From Stomoxys calcitrans (Eukaryota > Arthropoda > Insecta > Diptera > Muscidae): a stretch of DNA of 64,000 nt. Positions 32,691-44,330 of the stretch are shown here, one piece after another. The position numbers were made by a program, and so were the translations under genes. The number at the start of each line of letters is the position of its first letter. The stretch's first letter is position 1. The stretch lies in the NCBI RefSeq assembly GCF_963082655.1, contig NC_081552.1:127815494-127879493 (forward strand), in the 5' to 3' direction. The notes beneath the pieces are model-generated. The model was given only the letters and a program-made list of their open reading frames with translations, made no database searches and had not been told where the DNA came from.

Positions 32691-33978
32691 ACTAGCTGAC
32701 CCGGGCCCGCTCCGCTGCCTTTTATTTGAGCCACATATTGGCACGGTCGTAAAATGTGTATCTTTTGGGAGGTGTTTTGGGGAAAGAGCGGTGCCCCAAA
32801 TACATGATCCCACATTTGAATATTCGTATTCTACTCCCGAATAACTTTATTTGAGCCCCATATTGCGATAGTCTGTAAAAAATTGCTATTTTTGGGTATT
32901 TTGGGAAAGGGGTAGATCCCCAGAAAATTGGTCCCGAAAATGGGTATAAATTTTTGCTCTACCCCCCAATACCTTTCATTTAAGCTCCACATTGTCGATT
33001 TAGGTGTGTTTTGGGGATTCGGGTGGTACCCAAAACACTAAGCCCGGAAAATATATCAGCAACGTGCTCTATTCTCATGTATCTATATGTCATTTATTTG
33101 AACCCCAGATTGCCATTGGCCCCTAAATTGGATACCAAATTCATTTCCAATCTCATTTAAACTCCTTATTGCAAAAGTCAGCAAATATGTCCGGTTTAGG
33201 GTATTGGCCCAAAAAACTATGAATATTTAGTTCCACTCTCTTTAAGACCTAAATTGTATTGGTGAGCAAATACGTCCTATTTGGGGGTTGTTATGGTGGT
33301 GGGACGTCCGCTAGACAGTTTGCCTCCTAATGTTGATAACAGATACGTGGTCTACTCCCACATACCTTTAATTTGAGCCCCATATTTACATAGTCGGTAA
33401 ACATGACCGGCCTGGAGGGCGTTTTGGGGGATAGGAGGTCACTCAGTGAGTTAGCCTTGAAAATATATATCGGATTCGTGTTCCACTTTAAAAACCCTCT
33501 TATTTGAGCCTCATATTGCAATAATCAGAAATACTTAATATTTGGGTGGTGTTGTGGGGTGGGGTGGCCCCATAGACACTTTTCCCGAAAATTGATATCA
33601 AATTCGTGCTTTACTCCCAAAGACCTTTCATTTGAGCCCCATATTGATATGGTCGTAAATTTGCCCTTTTGGGGGATGTTTTTGGGGAGAGGCGGTCCCA
33701 TTTGGTCCCATATTGGGTATCAGATTCGTATTCTGCATTTAAATACCTTTTATTTAAGCCCCATATTCCCATGGTCAGTAAAGAAGTCCTGTTTTGGGGG
33801 GTGTTTTGGGAAAGGGGTGGACCCCCAGAAACGTGGTCCCACATTTTGGATATCAGATTCGTATTTTACTCGCAAATACCTTTCACTTGAGTCCCATATG
33901 ACCATGGTCGGTAAATATGTCCGATTTAGGGGTGTTTTGGGGCTTGGGGTGGTCCCCCTATCACTTGGTATCACTACG
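32691..33978 (+). mobile_element. Family B repeat, left part before a nested A1
   Basis: It starts CTAGCTGACCCGGGCCCGC and is built of 130 bp-type units up to CCCTATCACTTGGTATCAC. It continues after the A1 element at 35192. Compared with 13225-13260 a few bases around the insertion site are lost. Confidence 0.8.
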
Positions 33979-35191
33979 TTTTTATACCCTCCACCATAGG
34001 ATGGGGGGTATACTAATTTCGTCATTCTGTTTGTAACTACTCGAAATATTCGTCTGAGACCCCATTAAGTACATATATTCTTGATCGTCGCGAAATTTTA
34101 TGTCGATCTAGCCATGTCCGTCCATCTGTCCGTCCGTCTGTCTGTCCGTCTGTCCGTTCGTCCGTCTGTCTGTCGAAAGCACGCTAACTTCCGAAGGAGA
34201 AAAGTTAAACGCTTGAAATTTTGAACAAATACTTCTTATTAGTGTAGGTCGGTTGTTATTGTAATTGGGCCATATCGGTCCATGTTGTGATAGAGCTGCC
34301 ATATAAACCGACTTGGGTCTTGACTTCTTGAGCCTCTAGAGTGCGCAATTATTATCCGATAAAAATGAAATTTTGCACGACGTGTTTTATTATGATATCC
34401 AATAACTGTGCCAAGTATGGTTCAAATCGGTCCATAACCTGATATAGCTGCCATATAAACAGGTCTTGGGTCTGACTTCTTGAGCCTCTAGAGTGCGCAA
34501 TTCTTATCCGATTGGAATGAAATTTTGCACGTAGTATTTTGTTATGATATCCAACAACTGTGCCAAGTATGGTTCAAATTGGTTCATAACCTGATATAGC
34601 TGTCATATAAACAGATCTTGGGACTTGACTTCTTTAGCTTCTAGAGCTTCTAGAGGGCGTAGTTCCTATCCGATTTGGCTTAAATTTTGCAATACGTATT
34701 TTATTCTTACTTTCAACATCTATGTCAAATAAAGTTCAAATCGGTTCATAGCCTGATATAGCTGCCATATAAACCGATCTGGGATCTTGACTTCTTGATC
34801 CTCTAAAGGTCGTAATTATTATCCGATATGCCTGAAATTTTGTACGACGGGTTCTCTCATAACCATCAACATACGTGTTTGTTATGGTCTGAATCGGTCT
34901 ATAGCCTGATACAGCTCCCATATAAATCGATCTCTCTATTTTATTTCTTGAGCCCCCAAAGGGTGCAATTCTTATTCGAATTGGCTGACATTTTACACAG
35001 GTCTCCAACATATAATTTAATTGTGGTACAACCCGGATCATATAATGATATCGCTCTAATAGCAGAGCAAATCTTTTCTTACATCCTTTTTTGCCTAAGA
35101 AGAGATGCCGGGAAAAGAACTCGACATATGCGATCCATGGTGGAGGGTATATAAGATTCGGCCCGGCCGAGCTTAGCACGCTTTTACTTGT
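33979..35191 (+). mobile_element. A1 HINE nested in family B
   Basis: The TTTTTATACCCTCCACCAT left terminus, GTCCGTC block (34118-34175), about five tandem units, ATGGTGGAGGGTATATAAG and the TTCGGCCCGGCCGAG palindrome are present, with TTTTACTTGTT at the right end. Family B continues on both sides. The insertion lies at a T-rich spot of B, in keeping with the T-T target of Helentrons. Confidence 0.88.
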
Positions 35192-35595
35192 TTTAGCCTA
35201 ATACCTTTCATTTGAGTCCCATATTATCGTGATTGGTGTAAATATATGATTGGTAGATTTTAGGATGGGGCAGCCCCCTATAGGAACCCCATCCTAAATT
35301 TGCATACCAAGTTTTTATTTTTAGGGTACTATATGAGAGCACACAAAATTTCGCTTAAATCGCACCACCCATCCCCGAGATCTGGCGTTTCTGAAAATTA
35401 CGGTAAGGAGGAGGGTCCGCCACCCCTTCAAATATCAAAAAATGTAGTACCCTTTTTTCACCACGGGGTCAATATGTACCATCTGTGAAAATTTCAAGAA
35501 AATCGGTTCAGCCGTTTCTGAGTCTATTAGGAACACATAAACATACAAACAAACATACAAACATACAAACACAAATTAATTTTTATATATAAGAA
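35192..35595 (+). mobile_element. Family B repeat, right part after the nested A1
   Basis: It resumes with CCTAATACCTTTCATTTGAG and ends with AAAATCGGTTCAGCCGTTTC, the CATACAAACAAACATAC tail and TTTTTATATATAAGA. Together with 32691-33978 it forms one B element. Confidence 0.82.
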
Positions 35596-35689
35596 GAAGA
35601 AGATAAGTTTAGTTAATACGAGATTATTGTAAAGTCAGGGATCGTTAAATTACAATACACTGTGATACAAAATTTGAAAAAAAAAACTA
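35596..35689. other. Short unassigned spacer
   Basis: No feature is seen. Confidence 0.3.
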
Positions 35690-36900
35690 TTAAAACCGTG
35701 TTATGTTTGGCTGGGCCGAATTTAATATACCCTCCACCATGGATCGCATTTGTCTAGTTCTTTGAATGACTTTTTCAAATAGAAAAACATCGGTCCTAGA
35801 AAGACACCACCTCTAAAATTTTCAGGCAAACCGAGTAATAATTGCGCTCTCCAGAGGCTCAAAAATCAAACTGGGTGATCGGTTTATATGACAGATATAT
35901 CAGGTTATATACCGATTAAGACCATACTTGGAATAGTTGTTGAAAGCCAAAATAATACACTTAATAACAAATTGCACCCAAATCGAATAGGAATTGCGTC
36001 CTCTAGAGGCTCAAGAAGTCTATTTGGCAGATCGGTTTTATATATGGCAGCCATATCAGGTTATGGACTGATTTAGACCATACTTGGCACGGTAAGGAGT
36101 CATACCAGAACACTTCATGCAAAATTTCAGCCAACTCGGATAAAAATTGCGCCCACCAGAAGCCTCAGAAGACTAATCGTGCGATTGGTTTATATGCTAT
36201 AGCAGGAGATGGACTGATTTAGACCATACTTGACAAAGTTGTTGGAAGTCAAAATAGAAGACTTCACGCAAAATACATCCAAATCGAATAGGAATTGCGT
36301 CCTCTAGAAGCTCAATAAGTGTATTTGAGAGATCGGTTTATATGTCGGCCATATCAGGTTATGGACTGATTTGAATCATACTTAGCACTGTGGTTGGAAG
36401 TCATAATACAACACGTCATGAAAAAAAATTCAGCTAAATCGGATATGAATTGCGCCTTCTAGAAGCTCAAGAAATCAAGACCCATGATCGTTTTATATGA
36501 CAGCTATATCAGGTTATGAACCGATTTGAACCATACTCAGCACAGTTATTGGAANNNNNNNNNNNNNNNNNNNNNNNNNNNNNNNNNNNNNNNNNNNNNN
36601 NNNNNNNNNNNNNNNNNNNNNNNNNNNNNNNNNNNNNNNNNNNNNNNNNNNNNNNNNNNNNNNNNNNNNNNNNNNNNNNNNNNNNNNNNNNNNNNNNNNN
36701 NNNNNNNNNNNNNNNNNNNNNNNNNNNNNNNNNNNNNNNNNNNNNNNNNNNNNNTATTTGGAAATCATAACGAAACACTTCGTACAGAATCTCGGGTAAT
36801 TCTGATAGGAAGTGCGCCCTCTGGGGGCTCAAGAAGTCTAATCGGAAGATCTATACATGTGGCAGTCATATCAGCTTATGGAGTGGTTTAAACAATTTTG
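35690..36900 (-). mobile_element. Old A1 HINE copy containing an assembly gap
   Basis: TTTGGCTGGGCCGAATTTAA and TATACCCTCCACCATGG mark the left terminus in decayed form. Five or more diverged units follow. The right end with the microsatellite is not recognisable. Divergence is higher than in the other A1 copies. Reading frames that cross the run of Ns are meaningless. Confidence 0.7.
36555..36754. other. Assembly gap, 200 N
   Basis: Exactly 200 undetermined bases interrupt a tandem array. The round number suggests a placeholder and not a measured length, so the true distance is unknown. Confidence 0.98.
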
Positions 36901-37137
36901 GAATTTTTGTTTCACAACGGATTTCGATGACTCATACCTTCTTACAAAATTATCTTTCAAAAAGGTATATTTCTTTTAAATCGGCCCACAAAACACAAAA
37001 CAAAAAATTTTCTCGGTCTCTATTCTGCTTAAAGGTACCAAACAATATATATATTTACTACTGTGAAAAAGGAAATTAAATAAGCTTTGCAAAATGGGTA
37101 ATATCAATAAAATCGGTTAAAAAATATGCCTTATGCA
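36901..37137. other. Unassigned AT-rich spacer
   Basis: No gene or shared repeat phrase was recognised. Confidence 0.35.
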
Positions 37138-38440
37138 ATTTTTATAACCACCACCGAAAGATAGGGGTATATTCATTTTGTCATTCCGTTTGCAACACAT
37201 CGAAATATCCATTTCCGACCCTATAAAGTATATATATTCTTGATCAGCGTAAAAATCTATGACGATCTAGACATGTCCGTCCGTCTGTCTGTTGAAATCA
37301 CGCTACAGTCTTTAAAAATAGAGATATTGAGCTGAAACTTTGCACAGATTCATAAGCACTTTGTCCATAAGCAGGTTAAGTTCGAAGTTGGGCTATATCG
37401 GACTATATCTTGATATAGCCCCCATATAGACCGATCCGCCGATTTTGGGTCTTAGGCCGATAAAAGCCACATTTATTATGCGATTTTGCTGAAATTTGGG
37501 ACAGTGAATTGTCTTAGGCCCTTCGACATCCTTCTTAAATTTGGCCCAGATCGGTCCAGATTTGGTTATAGCTGCCATATAGACCGATCCTCCGATTTAG
37601 GGTCTTAGGCCCATAAAAGCCACATTTATTATCCGATTTTACTGAAATTTGGGACATTGAGTTTTGTTAGGCCCTTCGACATATTTCGTCAATTTGGCTC
37701 AAATCGGTTTGGATTTGGATATAGCTACCGTATAGACCGATCCTCCGATTTGGATCTTAGGCCCATAAAAGCCATATTTATTATCCGATTTCGCTGAAAT
37801 TTGGGACAGTGAGTTGTGTTAGGCCCTTCGACAACCTTTCGTCAATTTGGTCCTGATTTGGATATAGCTGCCATAAAGACCGATCCTCCGATTTAGGTCT
37901 TAGGCCCATAAAAGCCATATTTATTATCCGATTAGATCGGTCCAGTTTTGGATATAGCTGCCATATAGACCGATCCTCCGATTTAGTGTCTTAGGTCCAT
38001 AAAAGGCGCATTTATTGTCCGATGTCGCCGAAATTTGGGACATTGAGTTAAGTTAAGCCCCTTGACATACTTCTGCATTATGGCACAGATCGAGGCCTAT
38101 TTGGATATAGCTGCCATATAAACCGGTATCTCGGTTTTAGGTTTTGGGGCCATAAAAAGCGCATTTATTGTCCGATGTCGCCGCAATTTGGGACAATTAG
38201 TTGTGTTAGGCCCTTCGACATCCTTCGTCAATTTGCCTCAGACCGGTCCAGATTTGGATATAGCTGTCATATAGACCGATCTCTCGATTTAATGTTTTGG
38301 GCACATAAAAGGCGCATTTATTGTCCAATGTTGCCGAAATTTGGGACAGAATGTTAAGTTAAGCCCCTTCGAATATTTCTGTAATTTGGTCTAGATCGAT
38401 CAAGTATTACATATAGCTGCCATATAAACCGATATAAAAG
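37138..38440 (+). mobile_element. A2 HINE, truncated at its palindromic end
   Basis: TTTTTATAACCACCACCGAA, TTTGTCATTCCGTTTGC, TATATATTCTTGATCAGCG, GTCCGTCCGTCTGTC and ATTTCGAAGTT-like blocks are followed by about seven units with CTGCCATATAGACCGATC. Near 37920 a unit has a 100 bp internal deletion. The terminal palindrome is missing because the element passes into A3-type sequence near 38440. Confidence 0.8.
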
Positions 38441-39635
38441 TGGAGTCAAGCTACTGAACATTGGAATTATGTAAAGAGGAAAGATTTGATTATCGAAAAT
38501 TTACTTTAAAGAAATTCCTTGGACGAGGACATAGCAGCCATCGAAAAGTGGCTAAAGTTTGTTATTCACTACTTTGGCTTTACGCGCATTTTTGTGATAC
38601 TAATTCAACATCAACATACTTAACATCATATTTAGTGAATTTGTTTGTAACACCCAAAGGAAGAGAGATAGACCCCTTGATAAGTATACCGATGGACTTA
38701 GAATCACTTTCTGATTCGATTTAGCCATGTCCGTCTGTCCATGTTAATTTGTGTACAAAGTGCAGGTCGCAGTTTTTATCCTATCGTCTTAAAATTTGGT
38801 ACAGGCATGCCTAGAGACAAAGCTTATTGAAATTGAAAAAAATCGATTTAGATTTGGATATAGCTCCCATATATATGTTCGTCCGATTTTCAGCAATAAT
38901 GCAATGAAATGATCATTTGTTAAACGATCTCGAAATTAGACAGAAAAGTTTTTTTTAATGACTCTCGACATTACTGGTATATCGCCCGATTTTGACTCGT
39001 ATATATATCGCCCCATTTTAACTTCTGGGGTCACAGCAGGCGCATTTATTGACCCATTTTTTGCAAAACCCTTTCCTCGACGACTGCCACAATATCTGAG
39101 AAGTTTTCTAGGAATTGGTTCAGATTTAGGTATGGCTCCCATATATAGTGCGTCCGATTTTGAGAAATATTGCAAGAAAGTGCTTAGTTTTAAATGGATT
39201 CTTTCGAAATTTAGCAAGAAGGATTTTCTTATGACACTCTATATTACTGGTGAATTTCATTAAAATCGGCCCAGATTTAGATATAGCTGTCATATATGTA
39301 TATCGACTGATTTTCACCCCAAGAGCTACTACAAGCTCATTGTTTGACCAATCTTGCCAAAATTTTGCACAACGCTTTCCTCGATGACTACCATATTCTC
39401 TGAGAGATTGCTCGAAATCGGTTCAGAATTCGATATAGCTCCTATGTATATGTTCGTCAGATTCTGGATCATTTGTCAACCGTAGTTATTACAGGTTGAA
39501 TTAATTGCTCGCCGAGGTCCTTTTAAATTGGTTCAGAATTGGATATAGCTCCCACATTGTACTTATAGGGTTGGTGTAGGGTATTATACAGTCGAAACCG
39601 CCCGACTTTTGTCCTTCCTTACTGGATTTGTCATG
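38441..39635 (+). mobile_element. A3 HINE, third subfamily
   Basis: CCATGTCCGTCTGTCC near 38725 is the microsatellite block, much shorter than in A1. Units contain GGATATAGCTCCCATATATA and ACTCTCGACATTACTGGT. The right end has GGTGTAGGGTATTATA, then an imperfect palindrome (GTCGA...CCGAC) and CTTCCTTACTGG. This is the same architecture as A1 and A2 with different sequence. The frame at 38461-38724 lies at its left edge and resembles no protein I know. Confidence 0.65.
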
Positions 39636-40016
39636 ATTTTACATCAAAGAGGCATAGATTATATTAAAAGATAAATTATTGAATTAATGCTGCGTACAAG
39701 AATTCCTGCGAGAGAACTTTCAAACCATAATGGTTATCGTTGAAAAGATAATGTAAGGGTTTTATACCCAGAAATTGTACTGACTACGCAAGAACTTTCA
39801 ATTACTTGCCTTGTACTTGTTCTTAATTTAGTTAAGAAGTAGGTTTCGAGCAAATTTCATGTCAAAATGTCGAAAGTCAAGGCAAGTTACATGTTAAAGT
39901 ATTTTTCTCTTAAATGCTTTCCATGGTTCTTTCAGATTTGCAAAAACAATTAATACTGGAATTTTCTTGTTTGAAAATAATTTCAGAGCTACTATGATAA
40001 GCAATCATATTGTACT
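39636..40016. other. Unassigned noncoding sequence
   Basis: No gene, RNA or shared repeat phrase was recognised in these 380 bases. Confidence 0.4.
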
Positions 40017-41528
40017 AACTAGCCGAACCGGGCCCGCTCCGCTGCGCCTTCTTAAACTCTCTAATGTCTTTTTTGGGGTGGGGACACTTCGCGCTGAATG
40101 CGGATATCGTATTCGTGCCATTGTAGACTATGACGCTGAATGCGTTCGAATCCTGGCGAAAACATTGGACAAAGCGATGTTTATCCCCCTTTTAATGTTG
40201 GCGACATTTGCGAGGTACAATGCCATGCATGGTCATTTAAAATATTTTCACCAAAGAGACTCGGCTATAAAAAAGATCACTTATAATTGAGTTTAAACTT
40301 GGATGGGTAATGTTCTAACTTAGGGTAATCTTCTCATTAGTGGAGGGATGGCACCTCAGACATTTCAAATATGGATATCAAATTCGTGCTGCACTTCCAA
40401 AAACCTTTTATTTGAGCCCCATATTCGATGGCCGGTAAATATGAATGGTTTGGAGGGTGTTTTGGGACTGGGGCGGCCACCGGCACTTTGCAATGAAAAT
40501 AGATATCAAATTCGATCTTTATTCATAACGGAAATGAAGTTCAGTTTAGGGGGTGCTTTGGGGCGTACCCAAAAACATTTGGCTCCAAATAGGACATTGA
40601 ATTCGTTTTCTAATCTCATTTAAACTCCTTATTGCAAAAGTCAGCAAATATGTCCGGTTTGGGGTATTGGCCCTAAAAACTATAAATATTTAGTTCCACT
40701 CTCTTTAAGACCCCAAGTGTTTTGGTGAGCAAATAAGTCCTATTTGGGGATGTTAAATACGTGGTCTACTCCCAAATACCTTTAATTTGAGCCCCATATT
40801 TCCATAGTGGGCAAATATGACCGGCTTGGCGGTGTTTTGGGGGATGGGCGGCCACTCAGTGAGTTGGCCTTGAAAATATATATCGGATTCTACTCTAAAA
40901 GCCCTATTATTTGAGCTTCATATTGAAATAGTCAGCAAATACTTACTATTTGGGTGGTGTTGTGGGGGTGGGGTGGCCCCATAGACACTTTTCCAGAATA
41001 TTGATATCGGATTCGTGCTTAACTGCCAAAGACCTTTCATTTGAGCCCCATATTCCTATTGTCATAAATTTGTCCCCTTTGCGGATGTTTTTAGGGAGGG
41101 GTGGCCCCCAAACTCTTGGTTCCATATTTGGATATCATATTCGTATTCTACACTTAAATGCCTTTTATTTTACCTTTTATTTGAGCCCCATATTGCCATG
41201 CTCAGTAAATATATCCTATTTTGGGGGTGTTGGTGGGAAGGGGTGGACCCCCAGAAACGAGGTCCAACATTTGGATATTAGATTCGTATTCTCCTATATG
41301 AGAGCATACAAAATTTCGCTTAAATAGCACCACTCATCTCCGAGATCTCGCGTTTCTGAAAATTAGGGTAAAAGGGAGGGTTTCAGATATCAAAAAATTT
41401 AGTACCCTATTTTCACCACGGGATCATTATGCACAATCTGTGAAAATTTCATCAAAATCGGTTCAGCCGTTTCTGAGTCTATAAGGAACACACAAACAAA
41501 CAAACAAACCTACAAACAAACATAAGTT
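40017..41528 (+). mobile_element. Family B repeat carrying a SINE
   Basis: It starts CTAGCCGAACCGGGCCCGC, is interrupted at about 40090-40305 by SINE sequence, then continues with B units. The right end reads TCAGCCGTTTCTGAGTC plus a CAAACAAA tail. Some units are deleted relative to 11510-13646. Confidence 0.78.
40090..40305 (+). mobile_element. tRNA-derived SINE fragment
   Basis: A pol III B box, GTTCGAATCC, lies at 40144-40153, preceded by CTATGACGCTGAATGC. The body has TTAATGTTGGCGACATTTG, GAGGTACAATGCCATGC, GACTCGGCTATAAAAAAG and TTGAGTTTAAACTTG. The same body phrases occur at 57056-57310. It is decayed and lacks a clear A box, so it is not a tRNA gene. Confidence 0.7.
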
Positions 41529-41529
41529 A

Positions 41530-42356
41530 AATTTTATACCCTCCACCGTAGGATGGGGGTATACTAATTTCGTCATTCTAATTGTAACTACTGGAAATAT
41601 TCGTCTGAGACCCCATAAAGTATATATATTCTTGATTGTCGTGAAATTTTATGTCGATCTAGCCATGTCCGTCCGTCTGTCTGTCGAAAGCACGCTAACT
41701 TCCGAAGGAGTAAAGCTAGCCGCTTGAAATTTTGCACAAATACTTCTTTTTAGTGTAGGTCGGTTGGTATTGTAAATGGGCCATATCGGTCCACGTTAAG
41801 ATATAGCTGCCATATAAACCGATCTTGGGTCTTGACTTCTTGAGCCTCTAGAGTGCGCAATTCTTATCCGATTGGAATGAAATTTTGCACGACGTGTTTT
41901 GTTATCATATCCAATAAATGTGCCAAGTATGGTTGAAATCGGTCGATAACCTGATATAGCTGCCATATAAACCGATCTTGGGTCTTGACTTCTTGAGCCT
42001 CTAGAGGTCGCCATTATTATCCGATTTGCCTGCAATTATGTACTACGGATCCTCTCATGACCATCAACATACGTGTTTATTATGATCTGAATCGGTCTAT
42101 AGCCCGATACAGCTCCCATACAAATCGATCTCTCTATTTTACTTCTTGAGCCCCAAAGGGCGCAATTCTTATTCGAATTGGCTGATATTTGTCACAGGTC
42201 TCCAACATGTAATAATATAATAATAGCAGAGCAAATCTTTTCTTATATCCTTTTTTGCCTAAGAATAGATGCCGGGAGAAGAACTCGGCAAATGCGATCC
42301 ATGGTGGAGGGTATGTAAGATTCGGCCCGGCCGAACTTAGCACGCTTTTACTTGTT
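41530..42356 (+). mobile_element. A1 HINE, short copy at a B tail
   Basis: The left terminus TTTTATACCCTCCACCG, right subterminal repeat ATGGTGGAGGGTATGTAAG, palindrome TTCGGCCCGGCCGAA and TTTTACTTGTT are all intact. Only about two tandem units remain. B-type tail sequence lies on both sides (CAAACAAA before 41528 and again at 42357-42445). Confidence 0.88.
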
Positions 42357-42445
42357 GAGTCTATACGGAACAAACAAACAAACCGACAAACAAACAAGCA
42401 TACAAACATACAAACACAAATTGAATTTTTTATATAAGATTTGTT
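42357..42445 (+). mobile_element. Family B tail, right of the A1 insertion
   Basis: GAGTCTATACGGAACAAAC, a CAAACAAA run and TTTTTTATATAAGATT are the terminal 85 bp of a B element. Confidence 0.75.
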
Positions 42446-42975
42446 AAGAGTATTAAGAGTAGTGGGTATATTCCTAGGCCACCCGTTCATGACAAATCGA
42501 TAAACCTGACTGAGTTCATCATCAGTTTTCATTTCCTTGCGAACATTATCAACATTTATCGGTATGTCATCCAAAATGTCAAATATACAACCTTGATAGC
42601 GCATCCGCATGACACATTCTCGAACTCTTTTTAAAACGAATGGTATAGTTATATGAAAAAATGTAATCTACTGAACGTCACTGAAAAGTCCATAAATATA
42701 TTTATGGTATTTGCGTATTGCAAAAACAATAGCATGTGCCTCTTCATACAACTGAGAATAATTTCGTTCGGAAGACTTTAAAGTGCTACTTGAAGACATC
42801 ACCGGTCCTTACCATTTACTATATAGGAGAATATAGCCGCTACACCATACGGACTTGGATCACATGAAATTTTTAATGGTTTGTCTGGTCATAATGCGTT
42901 AAGACATTCATATTCGTGAGTAACCCTTTCTTTCATCAAATATCTCCTGATGTCACCTGTGACCACTCAGCCGTA
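42446..42975 (-). pseudogene. Gypsy-type LTR retrotransposon, RNase H and following spacer
   Basis: On the minus strand CDPSPYGVAAIFS marks the start of RNase H, normally CDASPYGVGAVLS-like (about 42860). SSERNYSQLYEEAHAI-like sequence then occurs in broken frame (about 42720-42790). KEMKTDDELSQVYRFVMNGW follows at 42455-42545, the spacer before integrase. Frames are shifted several times. LTRs and integrase are not present nearby. Confidence 0.7.
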
Positions 42976-43082
42976 TATTCGTTTATTGTTGAGTTATTTC
43001 ACTTGGAAAATAATTGTGCGTATTTTTCAAAAAAAAAAAAAATTTAACTCAGTGTCTATACTTTTTAATTCACCAACCATAG
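42976..43082. other. Short spacer with an A13 tract
   Basis: An A-rich run near 43030-43042 precedes the LINE tail. It could be a poly(A) remnant of an insertion. Confidence 0.35.
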
Positions 43083-43788
43083 GTTAGGTTAAGTTGAAAA
43101 GAGGGTGCAAATATTAATCCGCGACAGTAATCGACTTGTTGTGCGCTCTAAAAACTGTAAAGTAACCTCTAAAAAGAAAATTTTAAGTTAGGAAATCCGT
43201 GCTACTTACAAAATCCTTAATTGTTTTCAATACCACTTCCCTATGTTGGTTCATGTCTGATATTGTGTCTCCACCTAAGTGCCGGTATCTGTTGGACGCG
43301 GAAGCCGGGCAATGACAAAGGAAATGCTCCAACGTCCACAATGTTGAATGCGCATTAGTCGCCCACTCCCTTTACTCGGACTGCGTCGACCCGAAAGGCT
43401 TCGGGTTAACCAAGTTTATTGACGGCAGTCTTATGGCCTTCACCGCCAAATCTCGTCTACCCTTTCATTTCCCCTTACTCCGTTATGGCCCGGCACCCAA
43501 ACGATGCGGACCCCCAGGCCCACTCTGTCATCAAGCTTTGATCCATCCGTATAACATGTCCGTATACTAGCTTTCCGTCAATCCAAGACTGTGACGATTG
43601 CAGCAGCGCCTCGCACTAGACTTCAAAGTTAATCACAGGTATCCGATCGGAGACCTCTTCCCTTCCTTCCAGGTTTCCTATGGTCGCCTAGATTATACCG
43701 CGATGGCATGAGTTGCTCGCATCCTCAATACATTCTACCATCGCCTTAAGTTATAGCCGCAGTGGCTGCTTCACTCCTAATCTGTATG

Positions 43789-44330
43789 TCAATGGGTAGG
43801 ATATCTAGAATAGTTAGTGGGCGTGGTCCTCATCGGTCCGCCTATGCTAAGACAACATGTTCTCTTAACCTGTTTTATGGTCGTTATGTTGCACTTTATC
43901 CCCATAACAGTCCACCAAACTACTGAGGCGTAAGTAAGTATTAGTCTAATCACGCTTCTGTAGAGCCAGTGGACTTTCCTCGGATTCAGGCCCCATTTCG
44001 AACCTACGGCCCGTCTACATAGTGCCCAACATCTGTGAACCTTCTCAGTACGCTCCTGAATGTGACACTTCAAATTCATTTTCCTGTCTAAGATCACATC
44101 TAAGTATTTGACCTTGTCAGATATCGAAATCGTCTTATTGAGGAAACATGGTGCGTTAATTTGATCCACCTTCGTCTTCCTCGTGAACAGGCATATTTCT
44201 ATCTTATAACACTGAGACCTCTGGGTCTAGCCCAGTCATATGCCATATTCAAGACCCTTTTGCATAGATCGTTCGGATCCTTACCCCTTAGAAGTATTAT
44301 GTCGTCGTCTGCGTAGCAGACGTAAAAAAT
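43789..44330 (-). pseudogene. RT palm end and thumb of LINE copy 3
   Basis: Motif C is intact as CYADDDIILL (about 44300-44325). After a frame break the thumb frame (43789-44169) reads APCFLNKTISISDKVKYLDV, CWALCRRAVGSKWGLNPRKV and SVIRLILTYASVVWW. These positions match residues seen in copies at 14205 and 23596. Motif A is not in an open frame here. Confidence 0.8.

Noticed and set aside
36509..36891. Frames spanning the N gap
   Set aside because: They are translated through undetermined bases and lie in an old A1 array.
38461..38724. 87-codon frame as a small host gene
   Set aside because: It sits at the edge of an A3 element, has no recognisable domain and no supporting context. Its 3' part is A3 sequence.
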